This document shows, in pieces, positions 28,862 to 38,308 of a DNA stretch of 64,000 nt. A program made the position numbers and the translations under genes. Source of the stretch: Stenotrophomonas sepilia (GTDB lineage Bacteria; Pseudomonadota; Gammaproteobacteria; Xanthomonadales; Xanthomonadaceae). The DNA is taken from positions 1-64,000 of the forward strand of contig NZ_LXXZ01000058.1 of NCBI RefSeq assembly GCF_003244875.1, written 5' to 3'. Positions within the stretch are counted from its first letter, which is position 1. The number at the start of each line of letters is the position of its first letter. The notes beneath the pieces were generated by a model. The model saw nothing but the letters and a program-made list of their open reading frames with translations. It did not search any database and was not told the origin of the DNA.

Positions 28862-30017
28862 TGCGGACCTGCGCCAGTTGCGCGAGGAGGGCTACTTCGT
28901 GCAAGCCGTGGGCGGTTTGCTGGTGATGCGCGAAGTGCCCTACGTCGATGCCCAGAAGCGGTTGCGCGCGGGAACGCTTGTGTGCCCCCTGGACTTGGCC
29001 GGGGATATGACCTGTAAGCCTTCGACTCACGTTATGCATTGGGACGGCGATTTTCCGTGCCGTGCCGATGGCACGCCGCTGCGCGAAATCGCGCACCAGT
29101 CCCAGCTCTTCAATCTGGGCCACGGTGTGACGGCCCAGCACGCCTTTTCGAGTAAGCCGGGGCCCGACGGCTATCCGAACTTCTACGAGAAGATGGCTAC
29201 CTATGCGTCCATCCTCGCGGGCCCTGCGGCGGTGCTGCAACCGGGCCTCAGCCCGCGCATCTTCCGTGCGCCTGACGACACGAAGACCGACACGATGTTC
29301 AACTATATTGATACCGCCTCGGACCGCGTGGGCATCGGTAACCTGTCCGAAAAGCTGGAGGGCGAGATCATTTCGGTGATTGGCACGGGCGGCACCGGGA
29401 GCTATATAGTGGATCTCGTAGCCAAAACGCCAGTGCGCGAAATTCGCCTGTTCGATGCCGACGAGTTCCTGCAGCACAATGCCTTTCGCGCCCCAGGGGC
29501 TCCGTCGCTTGAAGAGTTGCGCGACGCGCCGAAAAAGGTCGATTACCTCAAGGGCATCTACGGCAGGATGCACCGCGGTATTGTCGCGCATCCGGTCAAG
29601 CTCGATCACACCAACGTCGAGCTGCTGAATGGCACCACCTTCGCATTTCTCTGTATGGACGCCGGGGAAGACAAACGCGTGGTGGTACAGAAGCTCGAAG
29701 CCTTTGGTGTGCCCTTCATCGATGTTGGCATGGGTCTGGAGCTGGTCGACGGTAGCCTGGGTGGGATCTTGCGCGTGACCACCAGCACGCCCGAGAAGCG
29801 CGAGCATGTCCATGCCGGACGCATCTCGTTTGCGGGGGGCGGCGAGCGCGACATCTATGCCTCGAACATTCAAGTCGCCGATCTGAACGCGTTCAACGCG
29901 GTGCTCGCCGTCATCAAGTGGAAGAAGCTCCGAGGCTTCTATCGCGATCTGGAACGCGAGCACCACTGTACGTACACCACCGATGGCAACCTATTGCTTA
30001 ACGGGGATCAGGCATGA
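28836..30017 (+). CDS. ThiF/E1-like activating enzyme with DUF6791-type N-terminus
   Basis: A 393-residue protein. Residues about 160-393 form a ThiF/E1 adenylation domain with the nucleotide loop GTGGTGS (about 183-189), a following acidic residue in RLFDADEF and an arginine/asparagine pair in QHNAFR. The usual CxxC zinc pairs are missing. In the E1 part the only cysteines are in FLCMDAG and EHHCTYT, so the thioester residue is uncertain. The N-terminal 150 residues match the uncharacterised domain often fused to ThiF next to multi-ubiquitin genes (HVMHWDGDFPC, FNLGHGVTAQHAF); it may play an E2-like part. The start at 28836 lies inside the ubiquitin-like gene; the stop overlaps the next gene (ATGA). 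Predicted to adenylate the triple ubiquitin-like protein. Confidence 0.82.
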   Translation: MSRKLFSLNADLRQLREEGYFVQAVGGLLVMREVPYVDAQKRLRAGTLVCPLDLAGDMTCKPSTHVMHWDGDFPCRADGTPLREIAHQSQLFNLGHGVTAQHAFSSKPGPDGYPNFYEKMATYASILAGPAAVLQPGLSPRIFRAPDDTKTDTMFNYIDTASDRVGIGNLSEKLEGEIISVIGTGGTGSYIVDLVAKTPVREIRLFDADEFLQHNAFRAPGAPSLEELRDAPKKVDYLKGIYGRMHRGIVAHPVKLDHTNVELLNGTTFAFLCMDAGEDKRVVVQKLEAFGVPFIDVGMGLELVDGSLGGILRVTTSTPEKREHVHAGRISFAGGGERDIYASNIQVADLNAFNAVLAVIKWKKLRGFYRDLEREHHCTYTTDGNLLLNGDQA

Positions 30018-30493
30018 CGCGCATCACGACGCTCGAGCATCGCTTCGTACGCAACGTGCCGAGGGAACTCGTCCCGGGCATCTTGTATGTGTCGATGGAC
30101 TACGCGACGGTAGTGCATAGCTGTTGCTGCGGCTGCGGCGAACAGGTGGTGACGCCGCTGTCTCCGACCGACTGGAAGATGACCTACGACGGCGCATCGG
30201 TCTCCCTGTCACCCTCGATCGGCAACTGGCAACTGCCGTGCCGCTCGCATTACGTGATTCGCCAGGGCCGGGTTATCGAGGCCGGACCTTGGAGTGCGGC
30301 TCAGGTTGCGGCTGAACACCGGCGCGACCAGGCAGCCAAGGCACGCTTCTATGGGCGGCAAGACGAGCACGAGCGAGCCGAGGATGGAGACACCGGTCGA
30401 GTGGTCTTCGAGGCTACGCCAGCGTCGCGTCGCTCTGGCAACTGGTGGTCTTCCGTCGTTGCCTGGTTCTCGGGTAGTAAGTCGGACAAGTAG
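30014..30493 (+). CDS. DUF6527-type protein of the ubiquitin-like cassette
   Basis: A 159-residue protein. A cysteine cluster SCCCGCGEQ (Cys37-39 and 41) and a later PCRSHY (Cys76, His79) look like a metal site or active centre. The segment SLSPSIGNWQLPCRSHYVI is the family signature as I recall it. The last 20 residues are aromatic and hydrophobic (NWWSSVVAWFSG) followed by a basic tail, suggesting a membrane-binding helix. DUF6527 genes are recurrent neighbours of multi-ubiquitin and ThiF genes and have been proposed as processing or ligase-like components. It overlaps the E1-like gene by four bases. Confidence 0.7.
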   Translation: MTRITTLEHRFVRNVPRELVPGILYVSMDYATVVHSCCCGCGEQVVTPLSPTDWKMTYDGASVSLSPSIGNWQLPCRSHYVIRQGRVIEAGPWSAAQVAAEHRRDQAAKARFYGRQDEHERAEDGDTGRVVFEATPASRRSGNWWSSVVAWFSGSKSDK

Positions 30494-30581
30494 TCGGCAT
30501 GCGGCATCATGGTGTCTTTTACAACAGAGTTCCGGCACGCTTGTCGGCGTGCTGGAGCATTTAGGGAGAGGAGGGCAGCCC

Positions 30582-31241
30582 ATGGTCCCAGGGTATGTCT
30601 ATATTTTGGTCAACCCGAGTATGCCGGGCTTGATCAAGATCGGGCGAACACTACGCGACGCCCGTACGCGTGCGCGCGAACTTTCGTCCACGAGTGTGCC
30701 AACGCCGTTCCAAGTGGCCTTCGAATTGTTTGCTGAACAACATGAGGCGCTGGAAGCGAAAGCACATCTTGCGCTGACCGATTTTCGTGTCGATGCGGCG
30801 CGCGAGTTCTTTCGGTATCCGCTCGACAAAGCCATTGCATTGCTACTCGATTTGGCCGAGCCTTCCCAGAGTCCGGCAGCACAGTACGTGGCGGAAGACG
30901 TGACACAACGGCTTCGGGAAAGATATCCGGCGTACCTGCGCTCGAATATCGCCTCCGTCAGGATCGTTCAAGTACCTGGCCGTGTCTGGCTGGAGATCAC
31001 GACGGAGGAAGAGAGCGCCGGGTATCTTGTGGATCAGACCATCCAACGCACGGATTTGGCCTTCATTGCTGACACGGATGAGCCTTTTTTCCGACCGGAA
31101 GATGACGTCCGTTTGAACGCGGATAAGCTGGTGAACGAGTACGACGCATACTCAATCGTTATGACGGCGGACCTGTTTCACGACGAGGCGTGCCGGCAGG
31201 TCGAGCGAGAGCATCAGGCGCAGAGACGTCGCCTCGCTTGA
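30582..31241 (+). CDS. GIY-YIG nuclease-family protein (T5orf172/MUG113 type)
   Basis: A 219-residue protein with an N-terminal GIY-YIG fold: the beta strands GYVYILVN and LIKIGRT, the catalytic arginine region in RARELSS and the glutamate in AREFFRYP (about residues 1-90). The C-terminal 130 residues are unassigned. It has a very strong ribosome-binding site (GGGAGAGGAGGG, 30564-30575) and follows the DUF6527 gene by 88 bases on the same strand, so it may belong to the cassette as a DNA-cutting effector or be an independent passenger. Predicted DNA endonuclease; substrate unknown. Confidence 0.75.
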   Translation: MVPGYVYILVNPSMPGLIKIGRTLRDARTRARELSSTSVPTPFQVAFELFAEQHEALEAKAHLALTDFRVDAAREFFRYPLDKAIALLLDLAEPSQSPAAQYVAEDVTQRLRERYPAYLRSNIASVRIVQVPGRVWLEITTEEESAGYLVDQTIQRTDLAFIADTDEPFFRPEDDVRLNADKLVNEYDAYSIVMTADLFHDEACRQVEREHQAQRRRLA

Positions 31242-31261
31242 CATATGAGCACCGAACGGTC

Positions 31262-31543
31262 TTAGTCGTTGCCGTAATCCGGTTCGTACTCGATTTCGCG
31301 CTCTTCGAGGTCGTAATGCGTGTCAACGTCCAGGCCAGCCAAGGCCACTTCATCGCTGCCTTCAAGTGCCAAGCCGCAGGTGGGGCAATGAAATTCCAGC
31401 GAGTAGTACCCGGTTTCGACAATCTCGAAGCCGGGTTCGGCCCCTGACTGGTCGTCGGCCAGTTCCTCGTAAGCCTCTTCGCCGCCAACGATGCCATACG
31501 CACCGCAAGCTGGGCATACCTCTAGCCAATCAGGCGTTGAAGG
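31262..31543 (-). pseudogene. 5'-truncated zinc-ribbon protein at the island edge
   Basis: The frame is open for 93 codons from 31543 down to TAA at 31262-31264 but has no usable start, and an in-frame stop lies just upstream at 31544-31546. The product reads like a real protein: CPAC near its beginning and CPTC about 45 residues later form a four-cysteine zinc site, followed by a strongly acidic tail (LEEREIEYEPDYGND). The missing 5' part suggests that a deletion or recombination removed it at the right end of the island. It converges on the GIY-YIG gene with a 20-base gap. Confidence 0.6.
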
Positions 31544-31621
31544 TTAGCTACTGGCTCGGAGCGGCACTGGTCGAAGTGAGGCTCGACCAACCCTCCCGTA
31601 AGTGTGCTCCGATCGAGCAGG

Positions 31622-31978
31622 TCACTCTGGCCTAACCTCGTGGCAAGCCCACTCAACCAGCCCGCGGCAAGCCAGAAACAACCCATCCACCACCCCCTCA
31701 TCCAGATGCCGCTCCGGCTCCGCTGCCACCCGGCAGCGGTCTGCCGCGTGTAGCAGCTCCAGCACCGTCAGTGCGCCAACCATCGCGCGCTCACTTCTAG
31801 CCAGGCTCACGCGGCGGCCGGGTGAGACATCGGTTTCTGGCCAAGGATGCCCATCTGCACCCTCGCAGCTGCGCATGCGCTTGAGAATGCCGAGCAGGGA
31901 GTTCAGGTCGGGCAAGGGAGTGTCGTCGTTGATGGGTTCAACAACGGTGTACGAGGAGAAGGTGTCGGATTCGTTCAT
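31622..31978 (-). CDS. Small hypothetical protein (DUF3077/DUF6124-like style)
   Basis: A 118-residue protein not firmly assigned. The N-terminus (MNESDTFSSYTVVEPINDD) is polar. The C-terminal half is helical and hydrophobic (RAMVGALTVLELLHAADRCR, then GLFLACRGLVEWA). The overall style recalls the small multicopy DUF3077/DUF6124 proteins of pseudomonads, which is only an impression. Start 31978 was chosen because upstream in-frame codons run into a highly structured element at 32041-32200. It is the first chromosomal gene after the island. Confidence 0.5.
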   Translation of the reverse strand: MNESDTFSSYTVVEPINDDTPLPDLNSLLGILKRMRSCEGADGHPWPETDVSPGRRVSLARSERAMVGALTVLELLHAADRCRVAAEPERHLDEGVVDGLFLACRGLVEWACHEVRPE

Positions 31979-32040
31979 GGCGTCGGCTTCCGTGGCTGTG
32001 CTTAACAGCGCCACCGTGAAGAGGTGGCGGACGATGCGTG

Positions 32041-32200
32041 GCTGCAAACCGGAAGAAGCGATGTCATAAACCGGTGGGCCCGAAAGCCCCCACGCACCGC
32101 CCGCCAGAAAGGCCGACGGATTGCCCGCCGGCACCGGTTAAGCACGGTGCCGACGGGCAAGCGCAAACTACAGACATCGCTTTCTTCGGGTTTGCAGACC
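32041..32200. other. Large multi-hairpin structured element
   Basis: An outer stem pairs 32043-32065 with 32173-32196 (about 23 bases, two small defects). Inside it, 32121-32136 pairs with 32145-32160 (16 bases, one mismatch), and a shorter GTGGG/CCCAC-type hairpin lies near 32074-32092. This makes a branched fold of about 155 bases. It sits just upstream of the minus-strand hypothetical gene and downstream of the LysR gene. It could be a non-coding RNA, a structured leader or a single-strand recombination site. The rest of the gene-free stretch 31979-32526 shows nothing else. Confidence 0.5.
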
Positions 32201-32526
32201 CGAGCCACCCGTTGTCGGTGGCGCGCCATGGTGTTTACGCCGCCTCTCCGAATGCCAATAGAAATTCGCGAAGGAATCGTCGAATCCGAGAGCGAAGAAC
32301 TATTGTTGCATGCGCCATTCGTGCAGCACGCGACGCCAGCAGACGCATTAGCGCAGCCGCTCTGTTGATGGCGAACCAATGTGGCGCAATCGCCTATGCC
32401 ACAAGCAAATAGCGCGACAGCCTTCTTTGCAATAGTTCTTAGTCCGCCTCGCCAAGCAACGGCGCGCGATCAGCTGCACACCTCGAAAATCGGTTCAAAC
32501 CCGACACTGTTAACAAGCTCGCAGCT

Positions 32527-33444
32527 TCAACCAACGCCAGCCTCAGCCGCATTCCCCACCAACAACTCAATCATCGCCCTTGCCGCCGCCGATTGCCGTC
32601 GATGCGGCGCATAGATGACCGAGAACGGCCGTGACCGCCCTCGCAGCTGCGGCAGCACTTCCACCAGCTGCCCACGCTGCAGCCGCTCGCGCACAATGAA
32701 CTCATAGCTCTGGCAGATGCCGATGCCCTGTTCGGCCAGCGACACCACGCCCAGCACATCGTCGGAGGTCTCGATGGACGAACGCGGCAGCCAGTCCACG
32801 TCGTGCCCGTCGTCGCGGAAGATCCACGGCGCCAACCGCCCGGTGCGCGGCATCACGAACGGCAGGCACAGGTGCTGCTGCAGATCGTCCAGCGTCTGCG
32901 GCGTGCCGCGGCGCTGCAGGTAGTCCGGTGCAGCCACCAGCAACAACGGCGCATCTTCCAGCTTTCGCCCTACCAGCCCGCTGTCCGGCAGCTGGCCCAG
33001 GCGGATGGCCAGGTCGAAGCCTTCGGCCACCAGGTCGACGTTGCGGTTGGTGATGTTCAGTTCCACCTGCACCTGCGGGTACTGCTGCGCAAAGCGCGCC
33101 AGCACGGGCGGCAGCCGGTAGTGGCCATAGGTGGTGGGCACGCTCAGGCGCACGCGGCCGGCCAGCGCACCGTCCTGGGCCAGTACGTCGCGCTCGGCGT
33201 CGTCGAGCAGGCCGAAGGCGGTGCGCACCTGTTCCAGATAGAGCCGCCCGGCATCGGTCAGGCCCACTCGGCGGGTGGTCCGCTGCAGCAGCTGTCGGCC
33301 CAGCCGCGCTTCCAGGCGGGTGACCGCGCGGCTCAGCACCGAGGGCGTGGTGGACAGCGCCACCGCGCCGGCCGTGAACGAGCCGTGCTCGACCACCGCC
33401 AGGAACACCTCCACATCGCCCAGGTAGTCGAACTTGCGGCTCAT
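32527..33444 (-). CDS. LysR-family transcriptional regulator
   Basis: A 305-residue LysR regulator. The winged helix-turn-helix is at residues about 8-65 (VFLAVVEHGSFTAGA, then LSRAVTRLEARLG). The effector domain of the CrgA/AaeR-like subgroup follows (LRLSVPTTYG-type strand, NRNVDLVAEGFDLAIRLG). The start MSRKFDYLGD at 33444 has a GGAGA ribosome-binding site. It is divergent from the secreted DJ-1-like gene with a 97-base shared promoter region, so it probably regulates that gene and itself. The inducer is unknown. Confidence 0.9.
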   Translation of the reverse strand: MSRKFDYLGDVEVFLAVVEHGSFTAGAVALSTTPSVLSRAVTRLEARLGRQLLQRTTRRVGLTDAGRLYLEQVRTAFGLLDDAERDVLAQDGALAGRVRLSVPTTYGHYRLPPVLARFAQQYPQVQVELNITNRNVDLVAEGFDLAIRLGQLPDSGLVGRKLEDAPLLLVAAPDYLQRRGTPQTLDDLQQHLCLPFVMPRTGRLAPWIFRDDGHDVDWLPRSSIETSDDVLGVVSLAEQGIGICQSYEFIVRERLQRGQLVEVLPQLRGRSRPFSVIYAPHRRQSAAARAMIELLVGNAAEAGVG

Positions 33445-33531
33445 TTGGTTCTCCGGGGAACAGATGTTTTGCGATGGGGCCAATTTATCGCCGCTGGGGC
33501 AATGAATAAAGTGGCCGCCATTCCCCGATAG

Positions 33532-35050
<1,519 letters not shown>

Positions 35051-35427
35051 TTGCGCGTTCTCCTCTCAAGAGTGGGCTTTCTGCTTCATCGGTTCCCCAG
35101 TAGCGAGGCAAGGTGTTTGGCAATTGCGACAGACGTGGCGGCAATCGCGATGCCGACTACGCCGGCACGGCTGAAGGGGCCGGCGACCCACGGATGCCGT
35201 AATCGGCATGCTGGAAATGCGGTTTATGTCGCGGCGCTTCTTCAAAGGCCTGCCGGGTGGCTGACCTGGCCCTTGGCCAGGACGCACGGCCCGCAGCCGC
35301 TGGCTCATTTCGCCAACCAAGGAGCAATCTGGCGCGCTGGTGAGTGGATCATCGCCGGGCGCTACAGGCAGGCCGGGTGGTGATATACCTGTGGCGCTCG
35401 ATCCAGACTCAAAAGGACGTCACCGAA
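35051..35427. other. Intergenic stretch with a possible decayed gene
   Basis: No intact gene is credible in these 377 bases. On the minus strand, a frame ending at the TGA at 35086-35088 reads HPWVAGPFSRAGVVGIAIAA before ending in LASLLGNR, which looks like the end of a small membrane protein. It has no start and is blocked by a stop about 45 codons upstream, so it is at best a remnant. Confidence 0.25.
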
Positions 35428-36801
35428 ATGGATGCTCAGGCAGATTCAATGTACCACGCCGACCAGCGCGACCACCATGCCGAAGCCGTGCTTGAGGCCT
35501 TCTTCGCCAAGCACCGAACCCCGGCCCTGGTGCTGCAGCGTTTCTACCCGCCGGCGGCATTCCCCAGGGTCCGCAGCCGTCTAGGCGGTCTGCCGCAATT
35601 GCCCGATGGGATGGATTGGCCGGTTGGCGAGAGTTACGGCGAAGCGGCGCCGATGCACTTCCTGGCGCAGATCGATTGCGCCGAGCTGCCACGCGTGGAT
35701 CCCGATATGCCCTCGCAAGGCATGCTGTTCTTCTTCGCCATGAACGACGAAGAGCAGATATGGGACACGGACGAACCACAGCAACGCGTGCGAGTGCTGT
35801 ACGCGCCCGAGGTCGCGGCCGATCAGCACGTGCGTGCGCTGCCGGACGGCATGCGGCCGATTCTGGATGAAGGCCCTTCGGACCATGCGCACCGCAATCC
35901 TGCATGGCTGCTGCCTGAGGAAGACGGGCCGTGCGTGCATGTTCAATGGCCCTTGGTGGCGCGGCACATGGATACCTGGCCGGATGAGCTGGAGCTGCCG
36001 CCGGGTGAGGAGGATCGGCCGTATTACGAGATCTACCCCTCGCGCCAGGACGAAATGCGGCTGGGTGCGGTGGTGGCGGCCACGGGCCTGTTTCCGCGCG
36101 CGGACGCCGCCACGGAATGGGAGCGCCCGCAGTCACCTGCGTGGACGTTCCCGGTGCAATGGCTGCGTTACCAGACCGATTTTCCCCAGGTAGGCATCAT
36201 CATTGACCGCCTTTCGCGGGTGATCGGTAATGAACGGCGTGCAGGCAAGCGCGGGGGTATTGATTACGCCGATGTACGCGCATGGGTGAAGCGCGCCGCC
36301 GCCATTGGTCTGGATGACGCCCCGGATGATGCAACGCGGGAGGCATTCCGTGAGTGGATTATCGGACAGATCAGCGACGACTTCGAGCGTATGACGCTGA
36401 CCGACCTGGGCATGGGCCGGGCGTTCACCAAGGGACTGCTGGCGGCAGTTGCCTACGCGGCGGGCTCGCCGGCTGCGGCCGCGCGCATACCTGCACTGAT
36501 GTACCGCCACCTGCAGGACGAACATCTGCCGTTTGATGAAAGCCTGGGCACGTTGCCTGATGGCCGCAAGCGCTGCGCCGAGACGCGGGTGCACCAGATG
36601 CTGGGGCACGTACCGCGCTTGCACGGCATCGTGCCCGACGTGGAAGGCGAGGGCGACGCGGTCTGCCTGCTGCAGTTGGCGTGTGACCCGGCGATTGACC
36701 TGGTCTTTGGTGATTGTGGCCAGGCCACGTTCTGGTTGAGTCGTGAGGATCTGCGCAACTGCAGGTTTGACCGTGTCGTGGGTGTGGTGGAGTCGCACTG
36801 A
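35428..36801 (+). CDS. DUF1963 (YwqG-like) family protein
   Basis: A 457-residue protein. The region of about residues 45-430 matches the DUF1963 pattern: RLGGLPQLPDGMDWP, PMHFLAQIDCAELP, GMLFFFAMND and, near the end, LLQLACDPAIDLVFGDCGQATFWLSREDL. The biochemical role of the family is unknown. The start MDAQADSMYHADQ has AAGGA upstream; earlier in-frame starts lack one. Transcribed alone, followed by a hairpin at 36810-36843. Confidence 0.8.
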   Translation: MDAQADSMYHADQRDHHAEAVLEAFFAKHRTPALVLQRFYPPAAFPRVRSRLGGLPQLPDGMDWPVGESYGEAAPMHFLAQIDCAELPRVDPDMPSQGMLFFFAMNDEEQIWDTDEPQQRVRVLYAPEVAADQHVRALPDGMRPILDEGPSDHAHRNPAWLLPEEDGPCVHVQWPLVARHMDTWPDELELPPGEEDRPYYEIYPSRQDEMRLGAVVAATGLFPRADAATEWERPQSPAWTFPVQWLRYQTDFPQVGIIIDRLSRVIGNERRAGKRGGIDYADVRAWVKRAAAIGLDDAPDDATREAFREWIIGQISDDFERMTLTDLGMGRAFTKGLLAAVAYAAGSPAAAARIPALMYRHLQDEHLPFDESLGTLPDGRKRCAETRVHQMLGHVPRLHGIVPDVEGEGDAVCLLQLACDPAIDLVFGDCGQATFWLSREDLRNCRFDRVVGVVESH

Positions 36802-36809
36802 TTGGGCAT

Positions 36810-36843
36810 GGCCAGCCCGGCATGGCACCATGACGGGCTGGCC
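36810..36843 (+). terminator. Hairpin after the DUF1963 gene
   Basis: Perfect 10-base arms GGCCAGCCCG (36810-36819) and CGGGCTGGCC (36834-36843) with a 14-base loop. A second GC-rich hairpin followed by GTTTT continues to about 36868. Together they look like an intrinsic terminator. Confidence 0.5.
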
Positions 36844-36892
36844 TCGTCCCTTCGGGCGGGGCCGTTTTCCCAGGGAAGCCCTCGAACACGAC

Positions 36893-37624
36893 ATGCGAAC
36901 GTCCTTCTTCATCCTCTCCGCCCTGTGCCTTGGCTTGCTGTCCGGCTGTGCCAGTGGCCCGGAGGAGCACGCCTCAAGCCGCGAGATCACCAGTGCGTTC
37001 GTGGCCGACGACGGCCAGCTGTACCTGCTGCCGCGCTATGACGAGCCGATGCGTTTCAATGCCGCGCCGTTCCGTGAGTACCGCGCGCTGATGGACAGCC
37101 CGCTGCGCGAGGCGGTGGCCTGCGCGCAGATGTACTTCCATGAGGATTGGCGTGACCCGGCCAACAAGGCCAAGGTGCATGGCAGCTATGCGCTGCTGCT
37201 GCGGCCGGAGCAGGTGACGGCGGAGCAGGCCGCGCAGTTCAAGCTGGAGCGGATTGAGGTCCCCTCGCGTGAGGCCAAGGCCGTGGAGGAGCGGGCGCGC
37301 TACTACCTGCCGATGGACCGGACCCGCTACGCGCTGGCGTTTGACCGCGCCTGCAATCTTTCAAGGAAGGGCGGCAGCTATTACAGCGCGCTGTTCGAGG
37401 GCGACGGCGAGCGGGTGAAGTTGCCGGATGCTGCGGCGCTGGCGGAGAAGGGAAAGCTGGCACAGCCGATCAATGCACGGGCGCAGCGGATCCTGCCGGA
37501 GCGGGAGGACAAGCCGGGCGTGGGTTCGGCGGCGGGCAAGGTGCTGGGGGCGGCGTTGATCCCTGTGGCGGTTCCGGTGTTTGTGTTGAGCCTGCCGTTC
37601 CTGGGGCCGGATCATTGGAAGTGA
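36893..37624 (+). CDS. Putative lipoprotein of unknown function
   Basis: A 243-residue protein with a lipoprotein signal (hydrophobic core then LLSGC, Cys19). The mature part has no recognised domain. Features seen are a tyrosine/arginine-rich middle (ERARYYLPMDRTRYALAF) and a hydrophobic C-terminal segment (LGAALIPVAVPVFVLSLPFLG) that could span or insert into a membrane. Probably envelope-located. Start 36893 fits the signal peptide; a longer frame exists upstream but overlaps the previous gene and lacks a signal. Confidence 0.65.
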   Translation: MRTSFFILSALCLGLLSGCASGPEEHASSREITSAFVADDGQLYLLPRYDEPMRFNAAPFREYRALMDSPLREAVACAQMYFHEDWRDPANKAKVHGSYALLLRPEQVTAEQAAQFKLERIEVPSREAKAVEERARYYLPMDRTRYALAFDRACNLSRKGGSYYSALFEGDGERVKLPDAAALAEKGKLAQPINARAQRILPEREDKPGVGSAAGKVLGAALIPVAVPVFVLSLPFLGPDHWK

Positions 37625-37643
37625 TGGGGCGCTGAGGGAGAGC

Positions 37644-37666
37644 ATCCACGCATGGCGTGGATCTAC
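37644..37666 (-). repeat. Single SMAG (GTAGATCCACGC type)
   Basis: A 23-base copy with the GTAG head on the minus strand, matching the 12916-12971 pair. It lies 37 bases before the next gene. Confidence 0.8.
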
Positions 37667-37702
37667 TTGGGCATCGCCTGAACGTTCATCCTGGAGATCT
37701 GT

Positions 37703-38182
37703 GTGCCCAGCACGCTGGAAACTGTTCTGAAGACCGCAGGTTTCATTGTCCTCGCGGCACTTCCGTTGGTGATCCTCTGGTTCACCCTTCGGCGAATGTC
37801 AGCGACTGCTCGCTCGTCCGTGAAATCGGGGCTGCGTTTGCATGCTCCGCGCCGGATTTCCGGCAGGTCCATGACCTTGGTGATGGTGGATGGGAAAGAA
37901 GATCGGGAGCACTACTTCTTTGATGCGGCGTCCTTTTACCTGCGGCGTGGGCCGGTGCCCACGGCGGTTCCGCTTTCGCAGATCACCTCAGTCACACGAA
38001 CGTCCGACGTCATCTGTTCGCGCTATGTCTGGCAGGTGTGCTTCAGCAGAGCATCGGGTAGAAAGTGCGTGACGTTCACCAACAACCTGTCGCTGTTCAA
38101 CCGCGACTTCCTGCTCTTTCTGGAGGCGGTGCGAAAGGCCAACCCGCTCGCGACCGTTGATCGAGCGAGCGTTCTCTTCTAG
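37703..38182 (+). CDS. Small membrane protein, PH-like, unknown function
   Basis: A 159-residue protein with one N-terminal membrane span (residues about 8-29) and a mixed alpha/beta soluble part (MTLVMVDGKEDREHYFFDAASFYLRRGPVP, read in two pieces) reminiscent of bacterial PH-like domains, though not assigned. The GTG start at 37703 has GGAG upstream (CTGGAGATCT); GTG 37701 is out of frame. It is the first of a cluster of unknown membrane genes up to 39276. Confidence 0.55.
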   Translation: MPSTLETVLKTAGFIVLAALPLVILWFTLRRMSATARSSVKSGLRLHAPRRISGRSMTLVMVDGKEDREHYFFDAASFYLRRGPVPTAVPLSQITSVTRTSDVICSRYVWQVCFSRASGRKCVTFTNNLSLFNRDFLLFLEAVRKANPLATVDRASVLF

Positions 38183-38308
38183 AGCGTGTTGAAGTTCGGT
38201 ATGAACAGTGTCACTGCAATGGCATCACAGCGCGCAGCCCATGTTCGACCGATGTGATCGATGAGAGATGGGCGTTTGTTGCGCGGTATCTGATGCCGAA
38301 GCATTCTC

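Larger units (their letters stand above)
20098..31543. mobile_element. Genomic island integrated at the 3' end of guaA
   Basis: Directly after guaA come arm-type repeats, a tyrosine integrase (frameshifted), an AlpA-type factor, a toxin-antitoxin pair and an accessory cassette. Base composition and codon use are less GC-biased than in the flanks. The right edge is set at the 5'-truncated gene ending at 31543. No repeat of the guaA end could be seen there, so the exact boundary is unproven and part of the original island may be deleted. Confidence 0.75.

Noticed and set aside
31159..31503. A 114-residue minus-strand frame at the island edge
   Set aside because: Another frame of the same strand (31262-31543) encodes cysteine pairs and an acidic tail typical of a real protein; the longer frame is rich in Thr, Arg and Trp without pattern.
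31544..31570. GCTACT-containing sequence as the right att copy of the guaA end
   Set aside because: Only a few scattered bases match the end of guaA; no direct repeat long enough to be an att core was found.
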